DNA of 64,000 nt from Dryococelus australis (lineage: Eukaryota; Arthropoda; Insecta; Phasmatodea; Phasmatidae), in the NCBI GenBank assembly GCA_029891345.1, contig CM057009.1:234041178-234105177 (forward strand). Reading direction: 5' to 3'. The notes under the pieces were generated by a model, which had not been told where the DNA came from, ran no database searches, and was given only the letters and a program-made list of their open reading frames with translations. Shown here in pieces: positions 36,120-49,211 of the stretch; the stretch's first letter is position 1; each line of letters begins with the position of its first letter. Made by a program: the position numbers and the translations under genes.

Positions 36120-37260
36120 ATTGCCAGAGGATGACGATGCATCCTTTCAATGGGTTAGTAAGCTAGACACTTAGCCACCGTTTTGTGCAACCTGATGCAA
36201 CAAGGAAAGTACTGAGGTCACAGTTAACCAAGGTGACCACCAGCGCGCATGTAATCCTATTGTTTCTAGAGGCACGTCAGAGTTTGCGGACTATTTTTAG
36301 TCATTACTGCACTTTGCAAAGCCACATTTGGACCATGTGTACTTGATGATGCATTCATTCAATATATATAGGGTAAGCGCAACTTCAATGTTGTCACAGT
36401 TTCTTATTCGCTGCAGTTCATTCATAAGCTGTTAACCGAATAACTTTTGGCAAGTGACCATTTCACTCGCACCGACAAGCACCAGCGACTTCAACCTTGT
36501 GTCTTCATTTATTTTCCAGTGGTGCTAGGTATTATTAGGGTGCCGGGAGAGAAGTCGTATATTTAATAAAATTAATTGGGAAGGAGTTTCGGGAATGTAT
36601 GAGAGAACAAAGGGCAATGTTTCGGGATATTAAGACAGCACAACAAGAGTTTAACAATGAGCTTTGGGAATCTAGGGCAGAATTTAAAAACCAGTGTAAA
36701 CCATTAGCAGGAAAAGTCACAGATTTTGAGCAGGTACTTGACAAACATTCAACTGTAAATTATGTTCAAAATGCAGTAAGAAACGATGAGGTTTTTTCAG
36801 AACATAGAACTTATAGTATTATCAGAGAATATTTCCAATAGTGAAGGTGAAGTTGAAAATTGCCAAAATAAAGCAGAAAATGTAGATGTATAGCAGAATT
36901 TTCAGGATGTTGAAACAGACGTTAACAAATTTAATCCACAACAGAAAATTTGGAGGGTTAATCCCCAAAAAAACTCATAGGGAATTAAAATGTAGGTTGG
37001 ATTCGGCAGTTATTTTTCACCAACCAAGGGTCTCTTCCAATTATTTGTATTCCCTGTGACACTGCTGAGACCACAACAATAGAAGAAAAATATTCTGAAA
37101 GTGGGGGGTTACACAAAAGGAAATATGAATTTTGTAAACCTAATATTGACAATGTTGAACCATATTTGAAGTGTGTTAAAGTGACAAACTTGTCTACTAT
37201 TAATGAATTATGAAGGAAAAGTATTGTAAGGCAAAATAAGAGAAAGAAAGGAAAGGTTAT
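36120..37260 (+). pseudogene. Retroelement LTR-like leader and Gag-like relic
   Basis: A GC-richer leader (36120-36560) contains a TATATATAG box at about 36363-36372 and is followed by an 80-codon frame, 36599-36841. That frame is charged and heptad-like (FRDIKTAQQEFNNELWESR), similar in style to the Gag coiled coil of element A. Coding-like text continues in broken frames to about 37260. I cannot place it in a clade, and no RT or integrase follows. The hAT terminus at 37316 comes directly after. Confidence 0.35.
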
Positions 37261-37599
37261 AGGGGTAGGGATGAAATGTAAACAAAGAAAGAAATAGTTT
37301 AATTAGAGTTAGGAGCAGGGGCATAGGAACAGCATAGGGGTGCAGAGGGGGAATATCCCCTCCTTCTGCACAAGGAGGGGCAGTACCCCTCCAGATTGTA
37401 GTCTCAAACACATGTACCATTTTAAATAGTGTCTAACATTCATTTCATATTTACATCTTTGTATAAATAAATTTTACCTAAAACTCTTTGTCACTGCGTA
37501 AACTAGATACAAGAATTACGTTCTAAGTAATTAATAACGGAGATGTGAGTTTACAACTTTGTATGCGTTTTGTATAAAGGAAAAACCCTTGCGAACAAG

Positions 37600-37808
37600 C
37601 AATTTTAGTATTCATAATATGGACAACAGAGATGAGGATGGCATGTGGTGACATTGAAGTCCGCTAGGGCCAACCACCCCATCAGCATTACTCAGCCTCG
37701 CCTTCCCTTCCCTTCAGCACTGGACAGTTGGCAGACAGATATCTCTGTCTCTCTTAGCACAGTGTAGTGAGAGTTTTGAAAATATGAACAGGAAACTGAT
37801 CTAGCTTA
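37600..37808 (+). promoter_or_regulatory. Untranslated leader exon of the hAT transposase
   Basis: A GC-richer segment ends in CTAGCTTAG|GTAAGTAAATAC, a near-consensus donor. The matching acceptor (TTCTTTCTTTTTTCAG, ending at 40044) lies four bases before the transposase ATG. This implies a 2.2-kb 5' UTR intron. The start of transcription is inferred only from composition. Confidence 0.45.
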
Positions 37809-40047
37809 GGTAAGTAAATACAAGTGTTTTTATTGCTCTCGGATAATTTTTTTGGCCTGAAGAATATAGTGTGGTTGTTTAAATTTTTTAATGGAATTTC
37901 CTATTTTTGTAATTGTTTATCATCCAAAAGTAAAATTCAAGGAAACAACTCAGATTTTAGCTGAAGTAAATCATGATTGTTTACAAACATTGTTCGATGC
38001 AAGACATTACTAATAATATACTAGTAAAATGAAAATATGAAATTGCTACAAAGTTCTGTAAATATTTTTCATTCTTTTTCAGTCATCTGTCACATTTGTT
38101 TTGTTACGGATTTTTTACGTGTTGTACTTTAATATGTTTATAGTGCCAAGTTTTTAAATGCCTTAGCAGTAATTTACTTGCCAAACAAGGCAGTAGTATA
38201 TTTAAGTACATGATTTTTATTCAAATACGTTAATTTTGACAAGAATTTATTATGCATGAAAATATTATCAAACGTAAGGCGAAAACCTCATAATTGCAGC
38301 TTTGTGCAAGTGTAAAAAGATTTTGTAATTCATCGCTGTTAATCTGAAAGCACCAAAACTACAAGTTGAGTGCTTTTTCGTAGTCTTTTTGCATCTTGGT
38401 GTAGCTTATAAATGGGCACGTTTGAATTATGCATGTTCAATATTTTCACCAGCTTAACAAAAGTAAAATTAATACCATAGAAAATAGCATCAATAATATT
38501 ACACATCTGCTCTCCCTAATTGGCATCAACAAGTAATAACTTTCAATATCCAATAAAATCTAAGTTAGAAGCATAAAAATTTATGCACTGAAACTTGTAA
38601 GAGAAAAAAATGTTTAATGCTCTTATGTGCAGTAGGGACCTATTGTTTTTTTCGCAATAAAATGTTAATCTAAAATTAAGTATTTTTATCCAAACATTTG
38701 CAGAGCGTGCATAAGTATCAGCAGAAAATATCTACAATGGAAAGCAAATAATAATTAATAATATTGCAACATTGCCGTAAGTCATTTACTATTTTTCGCC
38801 ATATAGTATGGCTGGTTCAAAACTTGGACGGTAGTTTCTGTTAATCTAATTAGCTGACATGAAATATTCGAAAAGGATAAAACTACTCCTATTAGGACTG
38901 TGTGACCGACGCATGAAATGTGTTGCAGCATGTTATGAGAATCTTTTTTTTTATACAAACTACCTCACGTGTTCTCAACAAATTCGTTAACGAAAAGAAT
39001 AAGCATATCGAACAACTGCCGTTACTTTCTCAAATTGGATTACGCTTATTGGAAACGGCATTTTTCAACCCTTTAAAAAAGGAAAACACAGTTTTATTCC
39101 AACAGCTGTATCTGGAAAAATACCAACCGGATTAGTATAAAACACAAAACTAGAAGTCTGCGTAGTACATACTTCCAACAAGAAAATAATAATGGGCTCA
39201 CTACTTAAAGTCCCATCGAAAAAAGTATTCTCGTAAAACACTACACACCCTTTTATTGCTCCATGCGTAGAGGCGCTACGATTGTTGACGCATGTGGCAG
39301 TGTCACCTTTATCGCTCTGCCGTGTCTGTGCATCAGGTAGGGAGAATCTCTCCAGGTACACATCATTTTATGTTGTTGCACCGCATGCCTCTTCACGATT
39401 CTACTGACATAGTTGCCCATATCTAATATGGTAGTTTCACTGGACCCAATGCCGAGTCCTTCTATTGCAATAGATGACAATGCCAAATCTTGCAGGTGGG
39501 TGTACGAGCCGCTAACAGCAAACTATAAAAAATATTTTTTGCTACCCAAAATTTTGTATTTTCATATTAGTGGCTGCTGTATTCAAAAAGTGATGTGACT
39601 GGAATACTAAAATATGTATTATATAATTTCAATAGAAAAGTATAATCAAATGGTTTTACATTTCAACGTGCTGTGAGGTGATTCGATAATTGTGAGAGAT
39701 ATACTCAACCCGTGAAAAAGGAGGTTAGGGGATAAGGTAAAATCATGGTATTTATAGGAAAACTGATGATTAAAAAGAATTATATTTACAAAACTCGTAA
39801 ACAGGACATTGAGACTTCTCATCCATTTATGTGAGTAAACACAATTTTAATGGCATACATTATGGAATGCTCAGTTACAGCTTGCTCTGTGTCATTGGCA
39901 GCTTTTGCAGTTTGTGTTTTTGTTAGTTGGAAGTTGCATTTTTTTTTTTAGAAATGTGTTTTAAACATAAAAATATAATTTTATATTTGATACAAGTCAG
40001 GAGCCACCAAAAAAAAATTACAGTTTCTTTCTTTCTTTTTTCAGAAA

Positions 40048-42420
40048 ATGCCTAAAAGAAAAAAAAAATTGTATGATTTCCTAGTCAAACCAAAATCATC
40101 ACGTTCAGAGCCACCAGCAACTACTCTAGTAGAAGAAACTGTCAGCTCAGAACGATCAGCAGACAAAATACACAGTACAGGGAGAAATACAGGGCACATT
40201 ACGACTGTCTGAAAGCGAAGGTTGTACCACAGGACACAAACCCCACATTGGTCACAATTCTGTTTGTAATCATGTTTTAAATGAATCCAAAAATCTTCCC
40301 ATAATTAAAAAATCATCCACATTCAAATTATAGTTTTCCTGAAACAAATTCAAGGCGTTGCATTGCAAGCTGGTTTGTGAAGTACAGCTGGTTACATTAT
40401 GATGCATTAAGGGATTGTGTTCTGTGTTTTCATAGCATTAAGGCTTGTCATATGGTTAAAGATAGGCATTTGAAAGAGGTAGCTTTTCTGGTAAATGGTT
40501 CAGAAACTGGAAAAAAAGACTACAGAAATTTCACGAGCATGAAAAAGGTCAGTTACAAATTACATCAGAGCACATCATTTTCCAAAGAGAAAAAGGTGCG
40601 ACTAGTGTCACAGTTGAATACTCAAGTTAAAGAGCAACAAGAGAAAGCATGCAAAGCAATGATAGCTGTAATCAGTTCACTCTCAGATACTTAGCACGCT
40701 CAGGAAATGCAATTCATGGTCACGAGGCTTTTGATGGAAACTTGCAACTTTTGTTGCATGAAAGAGAATCCAACGTACCGGAGTTGAAGTGATGACTTTT
40801 GTGCAGAGACAACTCACTTAGCCCAGCTGTACAAAATTACATTTTGCAGATTATGTCACATATGGTTCTCAAAAATACTGTGGATGAAATTTCTAAGTCA
40901 CCATTTATTGGCATTATTGCAGATTCTACAACAGACATTTCTGGTGAGGAGCAGTTTTCTTTGTGTGTGCACTGTGTCTCTCCAGAGTCTCTATAGATAA
41001 AATAACTTTTTGTTGGCATGTACAACCCACCAGATTCTGCAGCAAGTAGCCCTACACTCACAACTGTGATAAAAGACATGCTACTCAGAATGACAATAAG
41101 CATGGACAAACTGCGAGGCCATTGTGTTGATGATGCAGCCAATATGTCAGGTCAGTGGAATGGTGTACACAAACAACTCACTGAAGAATTTTCTAAAAGC
41201 TGTTTTGTACATTGTTCAAACCATGGCCTTGATCTCGCTTTGCAAGAAATTGCAGAAAAACAGGAAGGCATGTGCGATGCTTTGACAATAATTAAGGATA
41301 CCTCATATTTAATATTAGAGAGTGCAAAAATGAAATCAATTTATGCACACATGGTTTTACAACCATGCACATAAGAATCTAATGCAGTGTAGAACATACA
41401 CAACCTTCTTCTTCTTTGTCCTACGATGGGCTGTCCAAGTACATTCGTTGACGAGTTTCAGACAAAACTATGGACGTGTACAACAAACTCTGGATGAAAT
41501 TGTGAATGGAACTAAATTAAACGAGAGAAAATCTGCTCTACCGGGCAATATTAAAAGGCTTCAGAAAATGGAAACAATGTTTTTCATCAGAGCTGCAATA
41601 AACAATTTTTGCAGCTGTGAAGTGTTAGCAAAGGTATTGCAAGGTTCAGATTTTTGTGCAGCAGGCGGTTGATTTACTTGTGCAGACTCTTTTGAAACTT
41701 AAGATCTGAGACAGGTTTTTCAAAAACTTATGAAGAAGCAAAAGAACTTTCCAAAAAATTAAATCTGAAGGAACCAGTTGAGAAGAGAATTGTCACAGTA
41801 CCATGTAAGTTAGAGAATAGCCTCAACCTAAGTCTCTGTTAGTTTCACACCCAAAGAAAAATTAAGGAAAGAAATTTATGAAACTGAGGACCACCTCGTA
41901 AATGAGCTTAAAAGAAGATTTGATCAAGCGGGAATGAAGAAACTGATCAAAATTAGAAAATATCATTCTGTCTTCTATCAAACAAGGCCCTCTGTCTCCA
42001 AAAGAGTTGCAGCTAGAGTTAGGTATACATTCATTTGATTTCAATATAGACTTACTGTATGCACAACTGCTCATGTTGACTGTTATCCCTGAAGAAAATA
42101 TCAGTGGAGTTGTTTACATAGCAAGAAAACGGAAGAACGAATCAGCAATGGTACAAACATTGCTTGGAGAAGTGAAAAAATTGATAATGCTTATTCTTAC
42201 CCTACCAGCCTTTGTGCAGATTCTTCAGAGCAATCTCTTAGTGATTTAAGATGTTTGAAAACATATTTGAGAGCAAATGTGTCACAAGAAAGACATAATC
42301 ACTTATTGGTTGCTCAGATCCATGATTATCTTCTCTTCAACTGCATGACATCTTAAAAGAGTTTGTTTCTAGGACATCGGAGAGAAAGTCAACATTCGGC
42401 AACTGCGAGGTTTATAAATG
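40048..42420 (+). pseudogene. hAT transposase relic (TTF zinc finger, DUF4371)
   Basis: It starts MPKRKKKLYDFLVKPKSS at 40048, a basic N-terminus. A TTF-type zinc-finger region at 40340-40590 reads RRCIASWFVKYSWLHYDALR, then VLCFHSIKA. The DUF4371 part, at 40799-41374, reads SPFIGIIADSTTDISGEEQF (the catalytic-Asp segment), then GHCVDDAANMSGQWNGVHKQ and CFVHCSNHGLDLAL, hallmarks of these hAT enzymes. WAVQVHSLTSF (about 41428-41460) corresponds to the tryptophan-containing insertion-domain region. The C-terminal dimerisation domain at 42170-42420 is decayed (ILTLPAFVQ, then LRCLKTYLR in another frame). It is broken by several stops and frameshifts. Confidence 0.85.
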
Positions 42421-42430
42421 ATAAAAATTT

Positions 42431-43799
42431 TACTCAGATAATTTGAACATTTTCACAAGATAAATGACTTGTATATTTTACTAACTTATTGGATACTTTT
42501 ATATGTACTGATTTGTTTGAGACTGTACAGTAGTTTTTATTCCTTGTGTATAGTCCATCATGAAGAATTAAGCCAGTCTTTCAATATGTTTGCTGTCCTG
42601 AAGTAACAAAAAAATTGTTAAGGAAAACATTTAATTAATTAGAAGATAGTTTCAGTCGTCTAGTGATCAGATGAGGTTAAGTTTCACTGCCATAAGCATC
42701 TTTGTAGTATGTGTACAATAAAAGGTAACCACACATATTGAGTTAGTACAAAAATAGCACAACACTCACAATGTTTACACACTGTCTTCCACGTGATGAA
42801 ACATAAAGATTTATCACATAACCAATTTAACACACATTGTTCGATCAACACAAAAATATTTATCACACTCCCGACATTTTAAAAACAGGCAGTTTTCCAA
42901 CTGGCTCTTTAACAAATTGGTCACATGAGACAATTTTTTCTACTAAATCGATGAAGTATTTTCATAATTTGCATTTTGACCTTTTGTCTACTTCAAAACT
43001 TTTGAATTACCAATTACAAATTACTAAATTGCAGACTTTACAAGTTAATATGCACACTGTAGAGGTTATTTGCAATAAACAAATGTGCATCACACTTATT
43101 TAATATAAGTTGTCAAAATATTCATTAAAGGTACCTATATTTCATTCATTACATAATTATTGTTTAACAACAGTTTTTCATCCTAAATGTTTCATAATAC
43201 CATTTTACCACTGAAAAGGTGTGCTTAACATTACTCTGTGATTTATTTAAAGAATTCTGAGATTTTAGAATCAAAACTACGATTTCGTATTCATCTGTAG
43301 TCAGGTGGCTTAGCAGTTGAATGTCTTAGTGTTCCAACTGCAACCTCACAAAATGCAAAATATAAATTATAAAAATTCAAAACCAAAACAAACTTAGCAC
43401 TGATGTATTTTCAAGTTTTGAATGATTTGGTAGCAATGCAATGGTTTGGCACTAACTTCTTGTGAATGCATGACACACAGCTTACAGATGTTTGGATATG
43501 GCAACCTTAGTCACATGGACGTAACAAAGTTTGGTAACAGGAAATTTTGATGAGTTGAACAACTACAGGATAAAGTAAACATTTCGTTGTGAATGATTGT
43601 GAACAGTTTAATACCACTTCTACTGCAAAAAAATAAGCCTCCTTCCTTATAGTTGCACAATGGCGTTGTTTGGTATTAGGTTCATAATTTTTCAAAGTAG
43701 ACCAAAATTTGGATCTGCAAAATAACTGCGGTTGAATTGTAAAAATAAATATCCTAAAATATTTACAACTTAATTGCTTCCACGAAAACTCAAATGACA
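42431..43799. other. No recognised gene (intronic)
   Basis: AT-rich intronic DNA downstream of the hAT transposase. It may contain the body of the element ending at 43889. The minus-strand frame at 43507-43800 has no motif I recognise. Confidence 0.35.
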
Positions 43800-43889
43800 A
43801 TTATTTTTTTCCCTGGTATTTCCCTGAATTTTCCCTGCTGAAAAAAATCCCTCGGCTTTTCCCTGTTTTCCAGGCTGGTCGCCACCCTG
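43800..43889 (-). mobile_element. hAT-like terminus (CAGGGTGGCGACCAGCC)
   Basis: Read on the minus strand from 43889, it starts CAGGGTGGCGACCAGCC and continues with several GGGAAAA and CAGGGAAA repeats. This is a common terminus style for hAT elements and their deletion derivatives. It differs from the left end at 37316, so it should belong to another element. Its partner end was not found. Confidence 0.5.
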
Positions 43890-44714
43890 GTTTTGTTTTG
43901 TGAAGGCTACCATTCTGTCTCTTAGCTTGTTTTTCTCCTGCTGTGAGTGTCAATTGTTTGTGAAGAGACAACAAACTCCAGTGAACATTGAATATCATTA
44001 TTTACTTATTTTCTGTTGGTGCTCCTGTTTTTAACAAACTTTCAAATTTTTTTTGTCAAAGCTTTGTGCTTTCCTCTGAGCTAGTTTTGAGATTATGTTT
44101 GCTGCGGACTCAAATGAGTATCGTACAGTAAAACATTAAAACCTGAACATTACATCAGGCAAGGAATGATATGAAAGTGTTAGAAACACAAATATGTTAC
44201 AATCGTACAAAGTTTTATTCTTATTTGTAAACAACAAAAATAAACTGAATTGCAGGTTACAAAAATGGTTAACTTTACAATTAGTAAAATGTTGATGCAT
44301 GGAACTACTTCTCGTGACTCACTGCCAAATTAACTATGATTATTGCTGTCATTGTTCATGTTAAAATATATGCAGTTACAATTTTTTCACAGAGGGAGAA
44401 TGTGAAAGAGAGAATGAGAGAGAGGGAGAGCATATTTACAATTCTGGTCAGCAAGGAACAAAGACTGATGTGTTTTTAGTCAGCTCGTGTATGAAAATAT
44501 AATTTATATTGTGAGTTAAATTAAAGGTCTCAAAGGTTATGAAAAAATTTTAAATTATAATAAATTAATGTTAGAGGTGAGAACTGCCAAATTGAACAAG
44601 TCTTTTCAACTTTTATACTGTGGGAGAACAACAGACTCCTTAAAATCTTATTATTACTAACACTAAGCTATAAAAATAACTTACTAGAGACAATTGTAAA
44701 TATAAAATACACAT
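43890..44714. other. No recognised gene (intronic)
   Basis: AT-rich intron with a short GA-rich tract at about 44390-44430. Nothing else supported. Confidence 0.4.
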
Positions 44715-44720
44715 ACTTAC

Positions 44721-44887
44721 CGACTGTTATAGGCAACAGGAATGTTGTACCAGTTTATAGAAAGAACACGATCCTGAAATGTACGTCCCTTCTGAAATGC
44801 ATGTTCTGCTTCTTTACGTGATTTAAAATTCACAACCACTGATGGAGTGGATTCATCTTCCAAGTAATCAACAATCTTTCCAAATGC
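44721..44887 (-). CDS. swm: RRM exon of RBM26/27-type gene
   Basis: A 167-bp internal exon on the minus strand with acceptor TTCTTGTCAG (44888-44897) and donor GTAAGT (44715-44720). It reads AFGKIVDYLEDESTPSVVV, then NFKSRKEAEHAFQKGRTFQD and RVLSINWYNIPVAYNS, the second half of an RNA recognition motif. The RNP1-like VVVNFKSRKEAEHAF and the closing LSINW match the second RRM of RBM26, RBM27 and Drosophila swm (human: VITFKTRAEAEAA and LKLAWNKP). It is open in only this frame and ends in phase 2, which the 24027-24273 exon completes. The RRM's first half should lie in an exon further upstream that I could not find. Confidence 0.8.
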
Positions 44888-45612
44888 CTGACAAGAACAT
44901 TACATAATATAAAACCAACACAAAAAAATTATTTATATTATATAAATATTTTAATAATAGTAATCAAAAAATATTCAAATATGCATCAACACTAAGCCTG
45001 AATGGTTCACACTTTTACAGTTTAGATTGCTTTGGTTAATTTTTTGGTTTAAAAAAATTGGTTTTCATTTCAACCATTCTTTGTTTTCTTAATATTTGTA
45101 TATAAAAAATAAAACAAAATTATAAAATAAAAATGTTAACACAAAAAAATTATCTAGACTTTTCCTCAAGGCAAATGGCCTGTTGTGTTACATCAACAAT
45201 TTCTGTATCAGCCATAACAGTTAACATGCAAATAAAATAATGTGAACAAACGTACAAAGGAAAACCAATTTTAAAATGCATTAAAAAAAAAAAAACATGG
45301 CCTAAAAGCTTGAATAACCAAGAAGTTTCTCTCAACTTGTACTATAAGCTATTTCACCTCAAAGAATATTTTGCAGCAATTATATATAGCTTAACAATAA
45401 AAAGTGCAAAACCTTACAACTGAAGTTTCCCTATAAAACAGAACATTCTTTTAAGTGCAAAGATATAGGGGGCAGAAAACCATTAATTATTGTTAAATAT
45501 GGCTTATATATATGCATATGCAAGTCTTATCTTATGTCACTAACATTTTGTTTATATAACTTGAATACATAACATCTTTTAAACTACTAACTCAGTATAT
45601 GAGACTTGATAA
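44888..45612. other. No recognised gene
   Basis: AT-rich DNA, presumably the next swm intron upstream. No further RRM-like exon is readable here. Confidence 0.4.
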
Positions 45613-46413
45613 TATTACATGTAGCCACTCTGCATCACTTCCTTGCCCTGTCTTGCTCGAGTGTGCGAAGCAGTGTATCAAGGTCGTTACTAGTAACCTA
45701 AAAAGCATATGGAGATTTACAAAGGTGTGCCACCATCACCATGATAAGCCTATTGTGACTCTTATCACCTTCTGTCCTTCAGGGTATTGAATGTCTGTGA
45801 TCATCATTGCAAGAATGTTATGGTCATCGCCGTAACCTCTCTCAGCAAGACTCAGGGTACGAGGAACCTTCTGGACCAGGTCTGCGAGTTTACTTAAGCC
45901 GCAATGGGCCTTAGAGCTGACAGTTTAAGAGTCTGGAACATTGCACTGCCTTAAGTGCCAGGTGTGCAACGACAGCAAAGCAATGAGCAGGCGAGGCGAC
46001 AAGCAGTGACAACAGTGACCAGCAAGAGTGAAGTTTGTTGACTGTGAGCATCAGTATAGTGGAGAGTGAGACTAACGGGCATAACTATTAAACTGGATGC
46101 CTGAGTGACAGACATTTAGAATAATAGCAATAGACAGTTTGATTGAAAATGTGTAAACAATAAGTGTGAATTAAGTGACTGTAACCAAAATAGAGACTGT
46201 GATAAGGACTTTAACAATTGGGATTGACACTAAATATAGCACTCACTAAGAATAATAAATGTAAATAGTTGAAATAGGTAGTTTAATGTTGTAAATAATA
46301 GCTGTGTGTATTTCCATGGCATGATAAATAAATAAAAATTGTATTTAGTTTTTTTTTTATTAGGACCTCCATCCCTCGCATACTTGAACACTCCCCTTTG
46401 CCATCTTGTAACA
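45613..46413 (+). repeat. 5' LTR of element C (same family as B)
   Basis: Homologous to both element B LTRs along about 800 bp (start TATTACATGTAGCC for TGTTACATGTTGCC; end CATCTTGTAACA). A primer-binding site with two changes (TGGTATTAGAAGTGGGA) follows at 46415. The frame at 45599-45790 is a chance reading in the LTR. Confidence 0.85.
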
Positions 46414-47780
46414 CTGGTATTAGAAGTGGGACTGAGGAATTTTCTTGTAAATAAAATTATGTAATAGACTAGTAATTAGTGAAATTAAACAAATTAATCA
46501 CCTGTAAAATCTATAAGCAAAAATATTAAGACTGTTTTGTGCAACCATCACAGTTAACGTTAACTAGGAAAAAGTCTGCAGACCTGGAAGCACTTCAAGC
46601 ATTATTTGAGGGATTTAGCAGCCAAGTGAGCACAAGTATTGTTACAGCATTGATAGTAAAATTAGTAGTGTGAAAGGAAGTGTAAATGTGAATGTAAATC
46701 GCCAGATAATTAATATAAGTGATTTAGAAAACAAGAAAATAGAGAGCATTAGCACATTAGTGAATACAAGAATTCACTTTGTGGGCCAGAAAATTGACAG
46801 TGTAAACGAAGTAGTGGACAGTTCCAGTGGAAGAACGGACAGTGTTGAGAACAAAACGAGTGCAATGACGAAGGAATAGCAGGAATTTATCCAGCAGCAG
46901 AGTAGTACGCATAGTGGAATAGCCAAAGAGCACAGTATTACTAACACCTAGCCAGTAGCCAAACAAAGCAGGGATAAACAGTAGTTTGTTGTAGCCAATA
47001 CAACAATCTCGCATGGTGGACAGCATCTTTGTGGCCTTGGTGACAAGCAGACAGGAATGGGGACAGGAGTAGTGATTAAGTCTGCCCCTTATGATGGCCA
47101 GACTTTTTGGTGGGAGTACCAACCTCAGTTTGAAACAGTTGCCATCTTTAATGGTTGGTAAGATGAACAGCGGGCTTACTACCTCACCATTGTACTGAGA
47201 GGCGCTGCACTGAGCATACTGCAATCTCTACCAAAGGGACAGCAAATGAAGTACCCCACACTGGTGTTAGCCGTGGAATTACATTCCAGTGACCGATTCC
47301 TGCGACATGCCCACCATATCTAACTGCAAAGCCGTATCCAGCGACCAGGGGAGCCACTGCAGGAGCTATGGCAATACAGTACACAACTGTCCCACATAGC
47401 TCTGGAAGGTTACCCCAAATAGGCACATGACATCTTCACAGTCTGCTTCTTCATCAGTGCCATTGCCAATGCAGAGGTACGGCAAGTGGTATGCCTGGCT
47501 GCATCCTACAACATGCAGGATGACCTGGCCTGGGCACTGTAAGTGGAGTCCGCAATAAAGGTTTCAGCACCGTGACATCCAGTGTGGGCAGTGGCGCTGC
47601 ACGAGGACAATGACAGCATCAAGAAGACACTGAAGGACTTGCAGATGACAATGACTAACATCACTTCCAGAGTCCCCACTATAGAGCTTCATCACCCCCA
47701 TCCAAATGGCCCTACTGTCCACAACACCACCACCAAAAAAAAACCCGCAGTTAGCACTGCAGGACCACAGTTATTACTAT
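46414..47780 (+). pseudogene. Element C Gag relic, element truncated after it
   Basis: A plus-strand Gag better preserved than in element B. Its N-terminal part (46570-46880) is Ser/Asn/Val/Asp-rich (LEALQALFEGFSSQV, DSVNEVVDSSSGRTDSVEN). The capsid part (about 47080-47560) reads YDGQTFWWEYQPQFETVA, then YYLTIVLRGAALSILQSLP and LQELWQYSTQLSHIALEGYP, the retrotransposon-gag fold of gypsy elements. A basic tail ends near 47780, where similarity to the family stops. No zinc knuckle, Pol or 3' LTR follows. Stops occur near 46880 and 47160. Two longer frames on the minus strand are shadows. Confidence 0.75.
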
Positions 47781-47887
47781 AGCCTTAATAGATTTTGATA
47801 TGTCGACTTCATGTTTACAAAAAATTGGTGAAAATAAATTTTAACTGACATATTACCTGCTTTTTTGTAAAAATGTGAACACATGTA

Positions 47888-49211
47888 CAGTGAAAACCCG
47901 GAATACAGCGGCTCAGTATACGCGGATTCGGTTATACCACGGGGCAATTTATGTCTCCCAACCTCAATAAATATAAAGGGAAAGCATGCTGTCATGTTGG
48001 CGTGTGGTCATGAGTCGGGGACATGGATGAATGAGGCAGAGGGAGAGGCCGCGCGTTCTCCCTCCTTTCAGCGCCAATAACTATTTTAGTGATTCATTAC
48101 AGCCAATATTGTATGGTTTTACATATATGCAAATAAAATGTGTTATATTACCAGATTGGTGAGTAAGGCTGTGTGCGTGTATAGGCCACGTAAGAAGTTT
48201 ATGAAAAATTCAGGCTAATTAATATTTCAAGTAGAGAGCACTAAATTTTTATATTCCTGTAAACATTGCTGGGTCTCATCATGCCAGTGCAGAGGCCAAT
48301 ATGCCGCCTAAATTTCATAGAAATATAACACATTGATGTGACTCGCAACAATCAGCATGTTTTCCCAATGCCGGGCTGCTGTTACGAATTAAACTGGACC
48401 TGTAATGACAGGAGTGGTGTCGGCTGTCTCGCCGCCGCTCGCCAGAATAATCTTGTAGCGACCGACAGCTGCCCAGCCCCGATGATCTAGGCACGAGTGA
48501 CAACAGCAAGCCACAGAGTTAATCTCCTACGGGGTATAGCTCTATGTAATCATCATAATTATGATGTAGACACTTTGATTATAATGTATATATACAGGCT
48601 ATGCGGTATAATTAGCTTTTTTTTGTTTTAGTTTTCCTTTTGAAAATGCAAATCAGACGAGCAAGCTACTTGTTTCACAACACGTGAGGCACTGATAGAT
48701 CCCATTGCAGTGCATGGTGCATTCGACCTTTGGACTTAAGCTTCCTTTCTCCTCCTCACTTCCTCCCATACTGGTCCAGCAGGAGGCACGGGGAGGGGGG
48801 TCAACATCCTTCTTCAACCCGCTTAAGGAACAATTCATCGCGAACACTGCCCATAGTGATACATGTACATTCGCCTGGAAAATGCAATATGTTTTAGTTA
48901 TTCTTGCTTGAAACCATGTGAACCTTCATCACAGCATGTTTCTCTTCTGTTCCTCTCCCTTGGGTGATGTCAAGTCCGGTGATGCAGATAAAAAAAAAAT
49001 AAAGTTCCGATAGCAAGGGGCTAAACGTTTGACGAGTTACGGCGGTAAATAACAACACTTGTGCCGTGTTTGACAGATAGGTGCCACACCACATTAGAAC
49101 ACTGGCTTTTTTTGCTACTGTACTCCATCAATCCAAAAATAGCACAGAAAGCTATAACGCGAGTCTGAGTTATGTCCCCCAACAGCCGGTTTATATATTG
49201 GGCTTTTACTG
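47888..49211. mobile_element. pogo/Tigger-like non-autonomous element
   Basis: Terminal inverted repeats start CAGTGAAAACCC (47888) and, reversed from 49211, CAGTAAAAGCCC. Both ends continue with GATTCGGTTATA- or ACTCGCGTTATAG-like text, as in pogo/Tigger termini. TA flanks both sides (47886-47887, 49212-49213), the expected target duplication. The 1.3-kb interior has no DDE transposase or CENP-B-like domain, so it depended on a helper. Confidence 0.7.

Larger units (their letters stand above)
37316..42430 (+). mobile_element. hAT element (DUF4371/TTF-type) without its right end
   Basis: The left terminus begins CAGGGGCATAGGAAC, followed by GGGG/CCCC-rich text, the usual terminus of hAT elements with TTF/DUF4371 transposases (CAGGGGCGTAG type). 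A spliced leader and a decayed transposase follow on the same strand. The expected complementary right terminus was not found between the end of the transposase and 44.7 kb, so the element is truncated or its right end is unrecognisable. A possible 8-bp target sequence, GTTAGGAG, precedes it. Confidence 0.6.

Noticed and set aside
46757-47224. 155-codon minus-strand ORF
   Set aside because: It is antisense to the element C Gag, whose capsid motifs are clear on the plus strand.
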